Source: Streptomyces antnestii
GTDB lineage: Bacteria > Actinomycetota > Actinomycetes > Streptomycetales > Streptomycetaceae
Length of the DNA: 64,000 nucleotides
Reading direction: 5' to 3'
Assembly: GCF_004005495.1 (NCBI RefSeq)
Contig: NZ_RZYA01000001.1
Coordinates: 992,001-1,056,000 of the forward strand
The translations under genes and the position numbers were made by a program. Within the stretch, counting starts at the first letter, position 1. Each line of letters opens with the position of its first letter. The notes under the pieces were generated by a model. The model had not been told where the DNA came from. It saw only the letters and a list, made by a program, of their open reading frames with translations, and did no database searches. Of this stretch, positions 10,196-18,127 are shown in pieces.

Positions 10196-11424
10196 TGTCC
10201 CGCTCGGAAATGCGATTCGATGCCGTGAGCTGTGGTGATGTCGTTTGGTCAGGCGGCCCGCTGGTACTCCTTGATCAATCCTCCGAGGGTGGATCGTCGT
10301 CGGATCCGGTGGGCCTGGAGGTCGGCGACGGCGGCCGAGGCAGGCGATTCGGTGCTGTCCGGGGGCAGTTGCTGCCGGGATTGATGGGGTCGGTTTGTGT
10401 TGTAGTGCTGGATGTACTCGGTCAGCATCTTCACAGCATGGGCCTCGTTGTAGATCAGGGTCCGATCGAGGAGCTCCGGCGCAGGGTGCCCACGGCTCTC
10501 TCGCAGATCGCGTTCGCCTTGGGTGCCCGGGGTGGGCTGCGCAGGATCTTTACGTCGTCGGCCTCGAAGACGGCGTCGAAGGAGGCGGTGTACTTACTCT
10601 CCTGGTCCCGTAGGAGGAAACGCAGCGATTCCATGCGGCGGTCCAGTGTCATGGCGAGGTTCCTGGCCCGCTGAACGGTCCATTGACCGGTGGGATGGGT
10701 GATGACGCAGGCGAGGTGGACGCGGCGGGTGCCATGTTCGATGAAGATCAGGGCGTGCAGGCGCTTGAGGGTGAAGGCGCCGTCCAGGTGCAGGAAGTCG
10801 GCGGCGAGGATGCCGTGGGCCTGGGCGGTGAGGAACTGGCGCCAGGTCTGGCCGGAGCCTTGCGGTGCGGGGTCGATGCCGGCGGCGTGCAGGATCTCCC
10901 AGACCGTGGATGGCGCGATCGGGTAGCCGAGGCGGGCGAGTTCGCCCTGGATCCGGCGGTGGCCCCAGGTGCTGTTGTCCCGGGCCAGGCGCAGGATGAG
11001 CTGCTTGATGGTGTGTGCGGTGGACGGCCTGCCGGGGCGATGGTGCGGAGGGAACGTCCACTTCCGCGCAATGAGTTGGCGGTGCTAGGCCAGCAGCGTG
11101 GTCGGCGTGACTGCGAATACTTGGTGCCAGCGTTCCCGTGGGACCAGTCGGGAAAGGACGGAGAGCCAGATCCGATCGGCAGGCATGTAGCGGACTCGGG
11201 CGATCTGGCGGCGCAGCACCGCGTTCTCGTGCCGTAACGCCAAGACTTCTGCGTCCTTGGCCACGCGGCTGCGCAGTACGGCAGTGGGCACCTTGATCAG
11301 GTTTCGGGTCAACGCGGTGACGATCGACAGTGGCATCGTCAGATCGTCCCAGGCGCTGTGCAGGTCGGCGCCCTGCGCGGAGAAGCTGCAGACCAGAACC
11401 AGAATCGTATTTCCGAGCGGGACA
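10196..11424 (-). mobile_element. Integrase-type insertion sequence, 1229 bp (right copy, decayed)
   Basis: Terminal repeats at 10196-10218 (starts TGTCCCGCTCGGAAATGCGA) and 11402-11424 (complement starts TGTCCCGCTCGGAAATACGA) match at 22 of 23 bases, better preserved than in the copy at 5983. Its transposase gene is broken. Same family and orientation as the copy at 5983-7194. No target duplication is evident. Confidence 0.85.
10249..11336 (-). pseudogene. Integrase-core transposase, interrupted by stop and frameshift
   Basis: The start MPLSIVTALTRNLIKVP lies at 11336. The frame meets TAG at 11085 where relatives have Trp (LLAWHRQL). It continues through HTH and core (AADFLHLD, LRDQESKYT, NAICERAVGTLRR), then shifts frame near 10480 before MLTEYIQHYNTNRPHQSR and the tail LGGLIKEYQRAA. 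The second acidic motif has become RDQES. At least two inactivating changes make it non-functional. Closest in-window relative is the gene at 6036-7106. Confidence 0.85.
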
Positions 11425-11570
11425 CCCGTTGGCGGTCTCCGGATACAGCGAGAGAAGGCGCCGTTCTGAGACCGCGTTTGAGATCTGCCGTAGAGCCGAC
11501 CGAGGCCGAAGGGTCGGCAGGACGATCCCGTCTTGGTGATCGGTACGATCGCCAGGTGGGAGGGGATGTG

Positions 11571-11951
11571 ATGTTGAAGGTTCTGTACAGCGGGGAAACC
11601 AGAGAGCTCGAGCTCTCTGGGACGCGTCAAGGGCTGCTGGCGTTCGGGCAGCTGCTGCGGGGGAAGGCCGGAAGCTGTGATCTCTCGGAGGACCGGCGCT
11701 CCTTTCCCTACGAGAGGTCGCTGTCCGAGATCGCGTTCCAGGAGGATCCGGAGCGGGCCACCGTTTCGATTGTCACGGAAGCCCAGATCCTGAGGATCCA
11801 GGGAGCGCGGAAAGCTCTCGACCTCCTCGCCGACAATATCGAGGGCTTCGCCTCCGAGGCGGATGCAAGCGATCATTGCCACGTCGACTCCCCGACATAC
11901 GACTACATCGCGCCAGAGTCGGACCCGCTGGTGATTGCGTTCGTGAAGTGA
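11571..11951 (+). CDS. Imm32-like immunity protein (orphan)
   Basis: A 126-residue protein. ATG 11571 was chosen because AGGGG lies six bases upstream; the open frame extends further back into IS sequence without a better start. The pattern fits the Imm32 family of polymorphic-toxin immunity proteins: alternating beta strands, LRIQGARKALDLLADNIEG in the second half, and the closing H-x-H-x-D..YxAPESDPLVI (HCHVDSPTYDYIAPESDPLV). No toxin gene adjoins it; it is wedged between an IS end and an IS701 element. It may be a leftover from a toxin cluster or a standalone protective gene. The family call is from memory of the C-terminal motif. Confidence 0.5.
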   Translation: MLKVLYSGETRELELSGTRQGLLAFGQLLRGKAGSCDLSEDRRSFPYERSLSEIAFQEDPERATVSIVTEAQILRIQGARKALDLLADNIEGFASEADASDHCHVDSPTYDYIAPESDPLVIAFVK

Positions 11952-12318
11952 GCGGAGAGCCTTCGGCCGCACCGCGGTTGAGCGCGTAGGCCTCAGTGCG
12001 AGAGCGATCGTGGGCCTGGTCGGGTTCGGCGTCGATCAGATCCTGATCTTCAAAGCTCACCATGCCGAGCATTGTGTACCGGCGGGCCGACACCAGGCGG
12101 GCGTCCAGCAGGAGATGGGCCATGCACGGGGCGTCCGAAACATCGTTCGAGGCCAGAGGTTAAGGAACAAGCTCAGAAGCTGTGTCGATACGCACATGAC
12201 AAGACCGCTCGGCATCTAGTAGGACTCCGTTAAGTTGCTGTGGTTCTTGGGTTCTGGCTGGTGGTGGATGTTCTGGGCAGGGGGCGGTGGCAGGTGGTGC
12301 AGGTGCCGGTCCAGCAGT

Positions 12319-13608
12319 TCAGCAGGTCTTGGATGGTGTCGAGGATCTGGTAGAGGGTGAGTCCGCTGTATCGGCTTTTGGGGCCAGTCGCTGTTCGGTG
12401 AGGAACGCGTGGGCGGCGGTGACCAGGGTGACGTGGTGATGCCACCCGGTCCAGGAACGTCCCTCGAAGTGGTCCAGGCCGAGGCCGTGTTTGAGTTCTC
12501 GGTAGTCGTGCTCGATGCGCCAGCGAATCTTGGCCAGGCGGACCAGTTCGGCGATCGGGGTGTTGGCGGGCAGGTTGGACAGCCAGTAGTCGGTGGGTGC
12601 TTCGGCGCCTTCGGGCCACTCGGCCAGCAGCGTCACTTCGGGCAGGACGCCGGCCCAGTGGCCGTGTTCGGCGGTGGCGGCTGCCTGGGCCAGACGGCGT
12701 GCCTTGACCCCGGCCGGCCGCACCCGCAGTGCCAGAAAGCGCGAGCGCATCGGCCCGCGGGAGCCTTCACGCCAGGTCACCTCGGTGAACTCCTGCCGGC
12801 CATGGCCAGCGGTCAAAGCGGCCACGGAGGACGGTTTATCGCGGTAGCGGGACTGCGGCTTGCGGCCGTTTCCGGACCACGCTGGGGCGGTGGGCTGCGC
12901 GTCGTGCGGGTGGACAGTCACGTCCGAACGGACCGCCACGACATATGTGATGCCCCGCTTGCTCAGGCCGTCGCGGAAGTCGGCGTTCTGCCCGTATCCG
13001 GCGTCGGCCACCACCACCGGCGGCACCAGACCCCACCCGGCCAGCTCATCAAGGGTGTCCAGGGCCAGGCGCCACTTCTCCTGGTGCCCGACCTCTGGCG
13101 GTATCCCGGTCTTCTGCCGCCGTCCGGCGTCGTGCGCCCACTCCTGGGGCACGAATAATCGCCACTGCAGCGGACAGGACGCGGTGTCGGAGACCGCGTG
13201 CACGCTCACCGCGACCTGGCAGTTGGCCTGCTTGCCCAAAGCCCCGCAGTACTGAGGGGCGACCGCCACCGACATCTTCCCGTCCTTGGGGAACGACACA
13301 TCATCGACCGCCCAGGCATCCGGGCCGATCTGCGGCACCATCCGCTCCGCGATCCGCCGCCGCACCGGCACCGGATCCCAGGTCGACTGGTTCACGAACT
13401 GCTGCAGGTTCTGCTCGTTGCCGTCCGGCAGCCGCTCCGCCATCGGCTGGATCGACTTACGCCGCCCGTCCAGCATCAGCCCTCGCAGATAACAGTCGCT
13501 CTTGGCCCGCTGATCCTTGCGCGGCACGGAGGCGAACACATCAGCCACAAACAACGCTAACTTCGCCCGAGCACGGTTCACTTCATGCGTGTCCATACCC
13601 TCCAACAT
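12319..13608 (-). CDS. IS701-family transposase
   Basis: A 429-residue DDE transposase. Residues near the start (PRKDQRAKSDCYLRGLMLDGRRKS) match the IS701/IS4-type N-terminus. Catalytic Asp residues are in WAVDDVSFP and VVVADAGYG, and the Glu in RIEHDYRELKHGLGLDHFEGR. The frame ends early in an unlike tail (ADTADSPSTRSS). The expected conserved C-terminus, GLTLYQILDTIQDLL then CWTGTCTTCHRPLP, lies in the -1 frame down to 12230, reached at a CCCAAAA slippery site. So the full product may need frameshifting, or the gene has a recent one-base error. Confidence 0.85.
   Translation of the reverse strand: MLEGMDTHEVNRARAKLALFVADVFASVPRKDQRAKSDCYLRGLMLDGRRKSIQPMAERLPDGNEQNLQQFVNQSTWDPVPVRRRIAERMVPQIGPDAWAVDDVSFPKDGKMSVAVAPQYCGALGKQANCQVAVSVHAVSDTASCPLQWRLFVPQEWAHDAGRRQKTGIPPEVGHQEKWRLALDTLDELAGWGLVPPVVVADAGYGQNADFRDGLSKRGITYVVAVRSDVTVHPHDAQPTAPAWSGNGRKPQSRYRDKPSSVAALTAGHGRQEFTEVTWREGSRGPMRSRFLALRVRPAGVKARRLAQAAATAEHGHWAGVLPEVTLLAEWPEGAEAPTDYWLSNLPANTPIAELVRLAKIRWRIEHDYRELKHGLGLDHFEGRSWTGWHHHVTLVTAAHAFLTEQRLAPKADTADSPSTRSSTPSKTC
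12376..12382 (-). other. Putative -1 ribosomal frameshift heptamer C-CCA-AAA
   Basis: On the coding strand the codons read GCC CCA AAA GCC; the embedded C CCA AAA fits the X XXY YYZ form for tandem -1 slippage. Slipping moves translation into the frame of the conserved 50-residue C-terminus (PKSRYSGLTLYQ...), which ends at 12230 just inside the left inverted repeat. A plain mutation in the C4A4 run is the alternative. Confidence 0.4.
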
Positions 13609-13689
13609 GCCCCCGAATAGGACGGCGAGACAGACCTAACGGAGCCCTACTAGTGCTGTGACCGGGAAGGTTCACCGGGTTGTTGGGCG

Positions 13690-14524
13690 TTAGCGCGTGT
13701 ACTGGAGGAAGGCGATGAGAGCGGCTGTGAGCTCGGCGGGCGCGTCTTCTTGGACGAGGTGGCCCGCACCGGCGATTGGTTCAAGTCGCGCGCCCGGGAT
13801 GCGGGCGGCCAGCTCCCGTCCTTTCGCCATGGGAATCCAGGTGTCGTCCTGACCCCAGCACACCAGCGTTGGGATGCCGATCTCGCCGTACTGGTCCTGC
13901 ACCTCGTCGGTGTAGAGCTGGTCGGCCTGGGCGATCTGCCGATAGAAGGCCGCCTGGCCGGGGTCGCCGAGCCAGGGCCGGACGAGCCGGTCGAGGACTG
14001 CCGGGTGCAGGCCGGGACTGCTGGCCGAAGTTACGTACTCACGCACCAGGGCGTGGTGCAGCGCGGGCGGCAGTTGCTCGAAGACCTCGGAGTGCTCACC
14101 GACAAGCCGGAAGAACGGCGACCCCCACGGCGCCAGCGCGACAGGGTCGACCAGAGCGAGCGCGCGATAGCGGGCGCCGTGCAGCAGATGCGCCCGCAAG
14201 GAGACGGCACCGCCGAAATCGTGGGCGACCACCAGGGGTTCCTCCAGGCCCCAGTGCGCCAGAAGCTCGGTGAAGACCCTGCCCTGGGCAGCCAGGGAGA
14301 CATCCTGACCGACGGACATCTCCGATGCCCCGTAACCGGGCATGGTCCCACACGAACACCTGGTGACGGCGGGCGAGTGAGCGGGCGACAGCGCGCCAGA
14401 CATACGAGGAGAAGGGTGTGCCGTGCAGGAGCACGACCGGATCCTGGCCGGGTTGTCCGAGGCTGCCCCAGCGGACACCCCCCGACGTGCTGCGGAATGT
14501 CTCGGCCAGCTGCCATTCACTCAC
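13690..14524 (-). pseudogene. Alpha/beta hydrolase (haloalkane dehalogenase/epoxide hydrolase type), frameshifted
   Basis: The product starts at GTG 14524 (VSEWQLAETF) and runs through the oxyanion-hole motif LLHGTPFSSYVW to VFVWD. An apparent extra C near 14345 shifts the frame; the neighbouring frame then continues MPGYGASEMSVGQDVSL, nucleophile Asp in VVAHDFGGA, acid in CWGQDDTWIP and base His in GAGHLVQEDAP, ending at 13690. All catalytic residues survive across the two frames, so only one base separates it from an intact gene of about 275 residues. This could be a recent mutation or a sequencing error. Confidence 0.8.
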
Positions 14525-14594
14525 GGGTGCTGTTCCTCTCGGCTGTGTCCGTCCGTCGGCCCGGCCTTTTCGGCCGGCACGTGCGGGCATGGCG

Positions 14595-14945
14595 CCGCTT
14601 GATCAGGTCACGGTGTCAGCGCAGGACGGTGTCTGGCCGGACCAGTAACCGGAGCCGGCGCAGGACCTGACGGGGGTAGGGGTACCAGTAGAGCGGCAAG
14701 GAATGCCCGGTCTTCCGCAGTGAACTTCACCCGGTCCGCGCCGAGCTGCCGCTCCAAGTCGGCGAGTTGGTGGCGCAAGGCGAGGATCTCCGCGTCCTTG
14801 TCGCGGTCGCTCATCGGCAGTAGCCGCAGTGCGGCTACCAGGTTGGTGACGGTCAGGTAGGCGAGGCGCAGCGGCACGAGTGCTTATCCTGCCGCACTGC
14901 CGAAGACGCTCCTGAGCTGTATGGATGACATTTCGGCAGGCGCAG
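14595..14945 (-). pseudogene. N-terminal remnant of MLLRLAYL-type integrase
   Basis: The start is at 14877: MPLRLAYLTVTNLVAALRLL, then SDRDKDAEILALRHQLADLERQL and FTAEDRAFLAALL, matching the remnants at 7195 and 27293 but longer (about 65 recognisable residues). Frame is then lost; RRLRLLVRPDTVLR can be read in another phase near 14600. The upstream bases 14878-14945 match 7313-7380, so they are probably the element's own left end. Confidence 0.7.
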
Positions 14946-15049
14946 GGCTGCCATTCCAGCGACATCAGCTTCCCGGCGGCCTGCTCGGGGACGAATGCCA
15001 TCAGTTGCAGGGCGGCTGGTCCTTGAGCAAGCTGGCTTCTTCGGATACA

Positions 15050-15798
15050 GGGCGAACTCGCCAGCCACAGCTACCCGATCGCCCCCTCCACGGTCTGGGA
15101 GATCCTGCAGGCCGCCGGCATCGCCCCCGCCCCGCAGCGCTCAGGGCCGACCTGGCGCCAGTTCCTCACCGCTCAGGCCCATGGCATCATCGCCGCCGAC
15201 TTCCTCCACATCGATACCATCTCGCTCAAGCGCCTGTACGCCCTGGTCTTCATCGAGCACGGCACCCGGCGCCTCCACCTCGCCGGCGTCACCGCCCACC
15301 CCGCGTCCCAATGGACCGTTCGGCAAGCCAGGAACCTTGCCATGACCCTGGGGTGCCGGATGGACTCGCTGCGCTTCTTCATCCGGGACCGGGACGGCCA
15401 GTACACCCGCTCCTTCGACGCCGTCTTCGAGGCCGATGATGTGGAGATCCTGCTCAGCCCGTCTCGGGCACCGCGAGCGAACGCGATCTGCGAGAGAGTC
15501 GTGGGCACCCTGCGCCGCGAACTCCTCGACGGGATCCTGGTCTGCAACGAGGCTCACGCGGATGCAGCGCTCACCGAGTACATCCGCCACTACAACGGGC
15601 ACCGGCCCCACCAATCCCGGCAGCAGCTAGCCCCGGACAGCGACCAAGCGCCCACCCTGGCCACCGTCACCGACCTCCACACTCACAGGATTTGACGACA
15701 ACCCGTCCTCGGAGGCGTGATCAACGAGTACCAGCGCGCCGCCTGACCCAACGACATCAGCACAGGTCTCAGCACGAATCGTCTTTTCGAGCGGCACA
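15050..15798 (+). pseudogene. Integrase-core transposase remnant with its terminal repeat
   Basis: Plus-strand, C-terminal two thirds of a copy related to 6036-7106. It reads from the HTH (YPIAPSTVWEILQAAG) through AADFLHIDTISLKRLYALVF, IRDRDGQYTRSF and NAICERVVGTLRREL to a TGA inside LHTHRI-stop-RQPVL, then LGGVINEYQRAA ending at 15746. The terminal repeat follows at 15776-15798 (complement starts TGTGCCGCTCGAAAAGACGA). The N-terminal third and the other end are gone. Confidence 0.8.
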
Positions 15799-16155
15799 GG
15801 CTGGCTGAGGTACGCAACGCGGGCCTGGCCGTGTTCGAGCGGCTGCGACCCGCGCCGTGGGCTCCGTCGCGGTACCGATCCGCGGCCGCGGAGAGCAGGT
15901 CGTCGCCGCGGTGACGGTGGCTGGGGCCGCGCGGCCCCAGCCCATTCAGGGGGCTTATGGATCTGGTCAAGCTGGGACAGCTGGTCGCGACCCGGGGAAG
16001 GTGCCGTCTCTGACCATAGTGAAGAGGACGCCGACGCGTCGCCTCGGGGCGGGCGGCGGCCCGGCTTCTTGTCCGATGCAACGGAGGCCGGACGAACGGG
16101 CCTTGACCCTTGAGCCTGGGCACAACAGATCCTAGTAGCTGTCGTCGACCGCGCG
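15799..16155 (+). other. Gene-free stretch before the LysR gene
   Basis: About 360 bases after the IS end. Open frames exist but lack a start with a ribosome-binding site or a recognisable product. No terminator hairpin was identified with confidence. Confidence 0.4.
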
Positions 16156-17082
16156 TCAGCCGCTGTCGCCGACCGCCGTGTCCGCGATGTGGTGTCCGGC
16201 CGCCGCCAGGCCCTCCGAGACCGCCTCCGCGAACGCGGCGATCGCCTCGTTGTGCCGGCTCGGCACCCACACCACCGACGTCAGCCACGCCAGCGGCGCG
16301 TCCTGCAGCGGCCGCCACGCCAGGCCGTCGGCCAGGGGCGTCGTGGGGGCCGCGTTGAGGTGGATGCCGCGGCCCGCGAGGACGAGGCCGTGGACGAAGT
16401 TCGGATTACGCGCGTGCCTGATGGAGCCCGGCAGGAACCCCTCGTCGCGGCAGATCGTCAGCATGTGGTCGTACAGACGAGGCGCCATCGCACGCGGGAA
16501 GATCACCAGCGGCGCTCCGTCGAGGTGACGCAGCCGGACCGGGCCGCCGAGAGCTGCCGCGGCGTGGTCCGACCGGAGGATCACGCCTAGTTCGCGCCGC
16601 GCCACGGGCCCCGACTCAAGACCCACCGTGTCCGACGGGTGGCGCACCACGCCCGCGTCCAGCTCACCCTCCCGTAGCCGGGTCAACTGCTCGTCCGTGG
16701 TGAGTTCGTGGAGGTCGATCAGCACGTCAGGCACGCGGGCGGTGAAACCCGCGGTCAGGTTCGCGAGTACCTGAGGGCTGGTGTCCGGCGGTACGCCGAC
16801 GCGTAGCATGCCCGCCTCGCCCGGCCGGATCCTACGCATCGCCTCGCGCGCAGTGTCCAGCGCGGCCAGCACGGGCCGCACATGCTCCAGGAGCAGGGCA
16901 CCGCCTTCGGTGAGTTGGACCTGATGACGACTGCGGTCGAAGAGCCGGACACCGAGCTCGCGCTCCAGGTCGCGGATGCGCTGGGACAGCGGCGGCTGGG
17001 CCATGTGCAGCCGTGTCGCCGCCCTGCCGAAGTGCAGTTCCTCGGCGAGGACGGCGAAATAGCGCAGGTGACGGAGCTCCAT
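16156..17082 (-). CDS. LysR-family transcriptional regulator
   Basis: A 308-residue regulator starting at ATG 17082. The N-terminal winged helix is textbook: MELRHLRYFAVLAEELHFGR, then AATRLHMAQPPLSQRIRDLE and LFDRSRHQVQLTEGG. The rest is a periplasmic-binding-like effector domain (MLRVGVPPDTSPQVL, LREGELDAGVV). It is divergent from the enoyl-CoA hydratase gene with about 210 bases between, the usual layout in which a LysR protein controls the divergent operon from the shared promoter and responds to a pathway intermediate. The inducer cannot be read from sequence; the neighbours suggest a carboxylic acid or CoA thioester. Confidence 0.9.
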   Translation of the reverse strand: MELRHLRYFAVLAEELHFGRAATRLHMAQPPLSQRIRDLERELGVRLFDRSRHQVQLTEGGALLLEHVRPVLAALDTAREAMRRIRPGEAGMLRVGVPPDTSPQVLANLTAGFTARVPDVLIDLHELTTDEQLTRLREGELDAGVVRHPSDTVGLESGPVARRELGVILRSDHAAAALGGPVRLRHLDGAPLVIFPRAMAPRLYDHMLTICRDEGFLPGSIRHARNPNFVHGLVLAGRGIHLNAAPTTPLADGLAWRPLQDAPLAWLTSVVWVPSRHNEAIAAFAEAVSEGLAAAGHHIADTAVGDSG

Positions 17083-17293
17083 GGGGCGGACCCTATCCCT
17101 GCTTCGTGCGGCGGCCTATATCACTTCGATATCACCGCCAGTCCCGATTGGTGTTGGCCGGATCACATTCCCGGCTGTTTGCATGACTGCTGACGGGAAG
17201 CCACGCTCGCGGACATCCACCCGTCACCCCCATCTCCCGCACGGCGCCATCGCCGCCGACTTCGCCTGCCCGTTCGCAGAGAGGCATGCCGTC

Positions 17294-18091
17294 ATGACCG
17301 AGAACACCACCGTCGTCGTCACCTGCCACCCGGTGACCGACTCGACCACCCGCGCCTACGTCGCCGAGGTCGCTCTCAACCGGCCCGACAAGCTCAACGC
17401 GTGGACCGGCGCCATGCGCGGCCGCCTTGTCGAGGCGCTCGATGAGCTGGGCGAGGACGTGAGCTGCCGCGCGGTCGTCCTCACCGGCACCGGCCGCGCC
17501 TTCTGCGCGGGCCAGGACCTCGCCGAGACCGCCGCCATCGACCCGGACGACCACGCGGCCGCCGAGGAGTGGATCGACGACTTCGGCCGGCTGTTCCGCA
17601 CCGTGCGCGGACTCGACAAGCCGGTCATCGCAGCTGTCAACGGTGTTGCCGCGGGCTCGGGCTTCCAGTTCGCGCTCCTCGCGGACCTGCGCATCGGACA
17701 CGCCGCCGTCCGGATGGGGCAGCCCGAAGTCCTGTCCGGCATCCCCAGCATCACCGGCATCTGGGCCATGAGCGGCATTCTCGGCCGGGCCAAGACCGCC
17801 GAGTTCGCGCTCACCGGCCGCCTCGTCGACGGCACCGAAGCCCTGCGCCTCGGCCTGCTCTCCCGTCTGGTCGCCGAGGACGAGGTCAAGGTCGCCGCCC
17901 TGGCCGAGGCCGTCCGCCTCGCCGAACTCCCGCCCGGCGCCGTGGCCCTCACGAAGGGCCGGCTCCGCGAGCTCGACGACGCAGGCCTTGACGACGCCAT
18001 CGAAGCGGCCAAGAAGGTGCACGTCGCCGCCTACGCCACCGGGGAGCCGCAGCGCGAGATGGCCAAGTTCCTCGCCGGCCGCCGCGGCTGA
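17294..18091 (+). CDS. Enoyl-CoA hydratase/isomerase family protein
   Basis: A 265-residue crotonase starting at ATG 17294 (MTENTTVVVT). Motifs include the CoA and oxyanion regions VALNRPDKLNAW, TGRAFCAGQDLAE and VIAAVNGVAAGSGFQFALLADLRIG, with a candidate catalytic Glu in MGQPEVLSGIPS. It acts in the cytoplasm on a CoA thioester, by hydration, isomerisation or dehydration. It is the first gene of a co-directional set with an acyl-CoA ligase (36 bases on) and an MHS transporter, so the operon probably imports an acid, activates it and works on the unsaturated or substituted acyl-CoA. Crotonobetaine-type or phenylpropenoid-type substrates are possible; sequence alone does not decide. Confidence 0.85.
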   Translation: MTENTTVVVTCHPVTDSTTRAYVAEVALNRPDKLNAWTGAMRGRLVEALDELGEDVSCRAVVLTGTGRAFCAGQDLAETAAIDPDDHAAAEEWIDDFGRLFRTVRGLDKPVIAAVNGVAAGSGFQFALLADLRIGHAAVRMGQPEVLSGIPSITGIWAMSGILGRAKTAEFALTGRLVDGTEALRLGLLSRLVAEDEVKVAALAEAVRLAELPPGAVALTKGRLRELDDAGLDDAIEAAKKVHVAAYATGEPQREMAKFLAGRRG

Positions 18092-18127
18092 CACCGCCGC
18101 TCACCGGCTTCGTACGAGAGGACCCCC

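Larger units (their letters stand above)
12220..13649 (-). mobile_element. Complete IS701-family element, 1430 bp, with CTAG target duplications
   Basis: Inverted repeats: 12220-12234 reads TAGGACTCCGTTAAG and the complement of 13635-13649 reads TAGGGCTCCGTTAGG (13 of 15). Both ends are flanked by CTAG (12216-12219 and 13650-13653), the 4-bp YTAR duplication typical of IS701. One transposase gene fills it. The intact ends and target duplication point to a fairly recent insertion. Confidence 0.9.

Noticed and set aside
11773..12123. Minus-strand frame starting MAHLLLDARLVSARRYTMLG
   Set aside because: The first 45 residues look plausible, but the rest is antisense to the Imm32-like gene and no start signal is seen; it may be a fragment but cannot be supported.
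15857..16135. 92-codon plus-strand frame between the IS end and the LysR gene
   Set aside because: No ribosome-binding site, odd composition and no recognisable fold.
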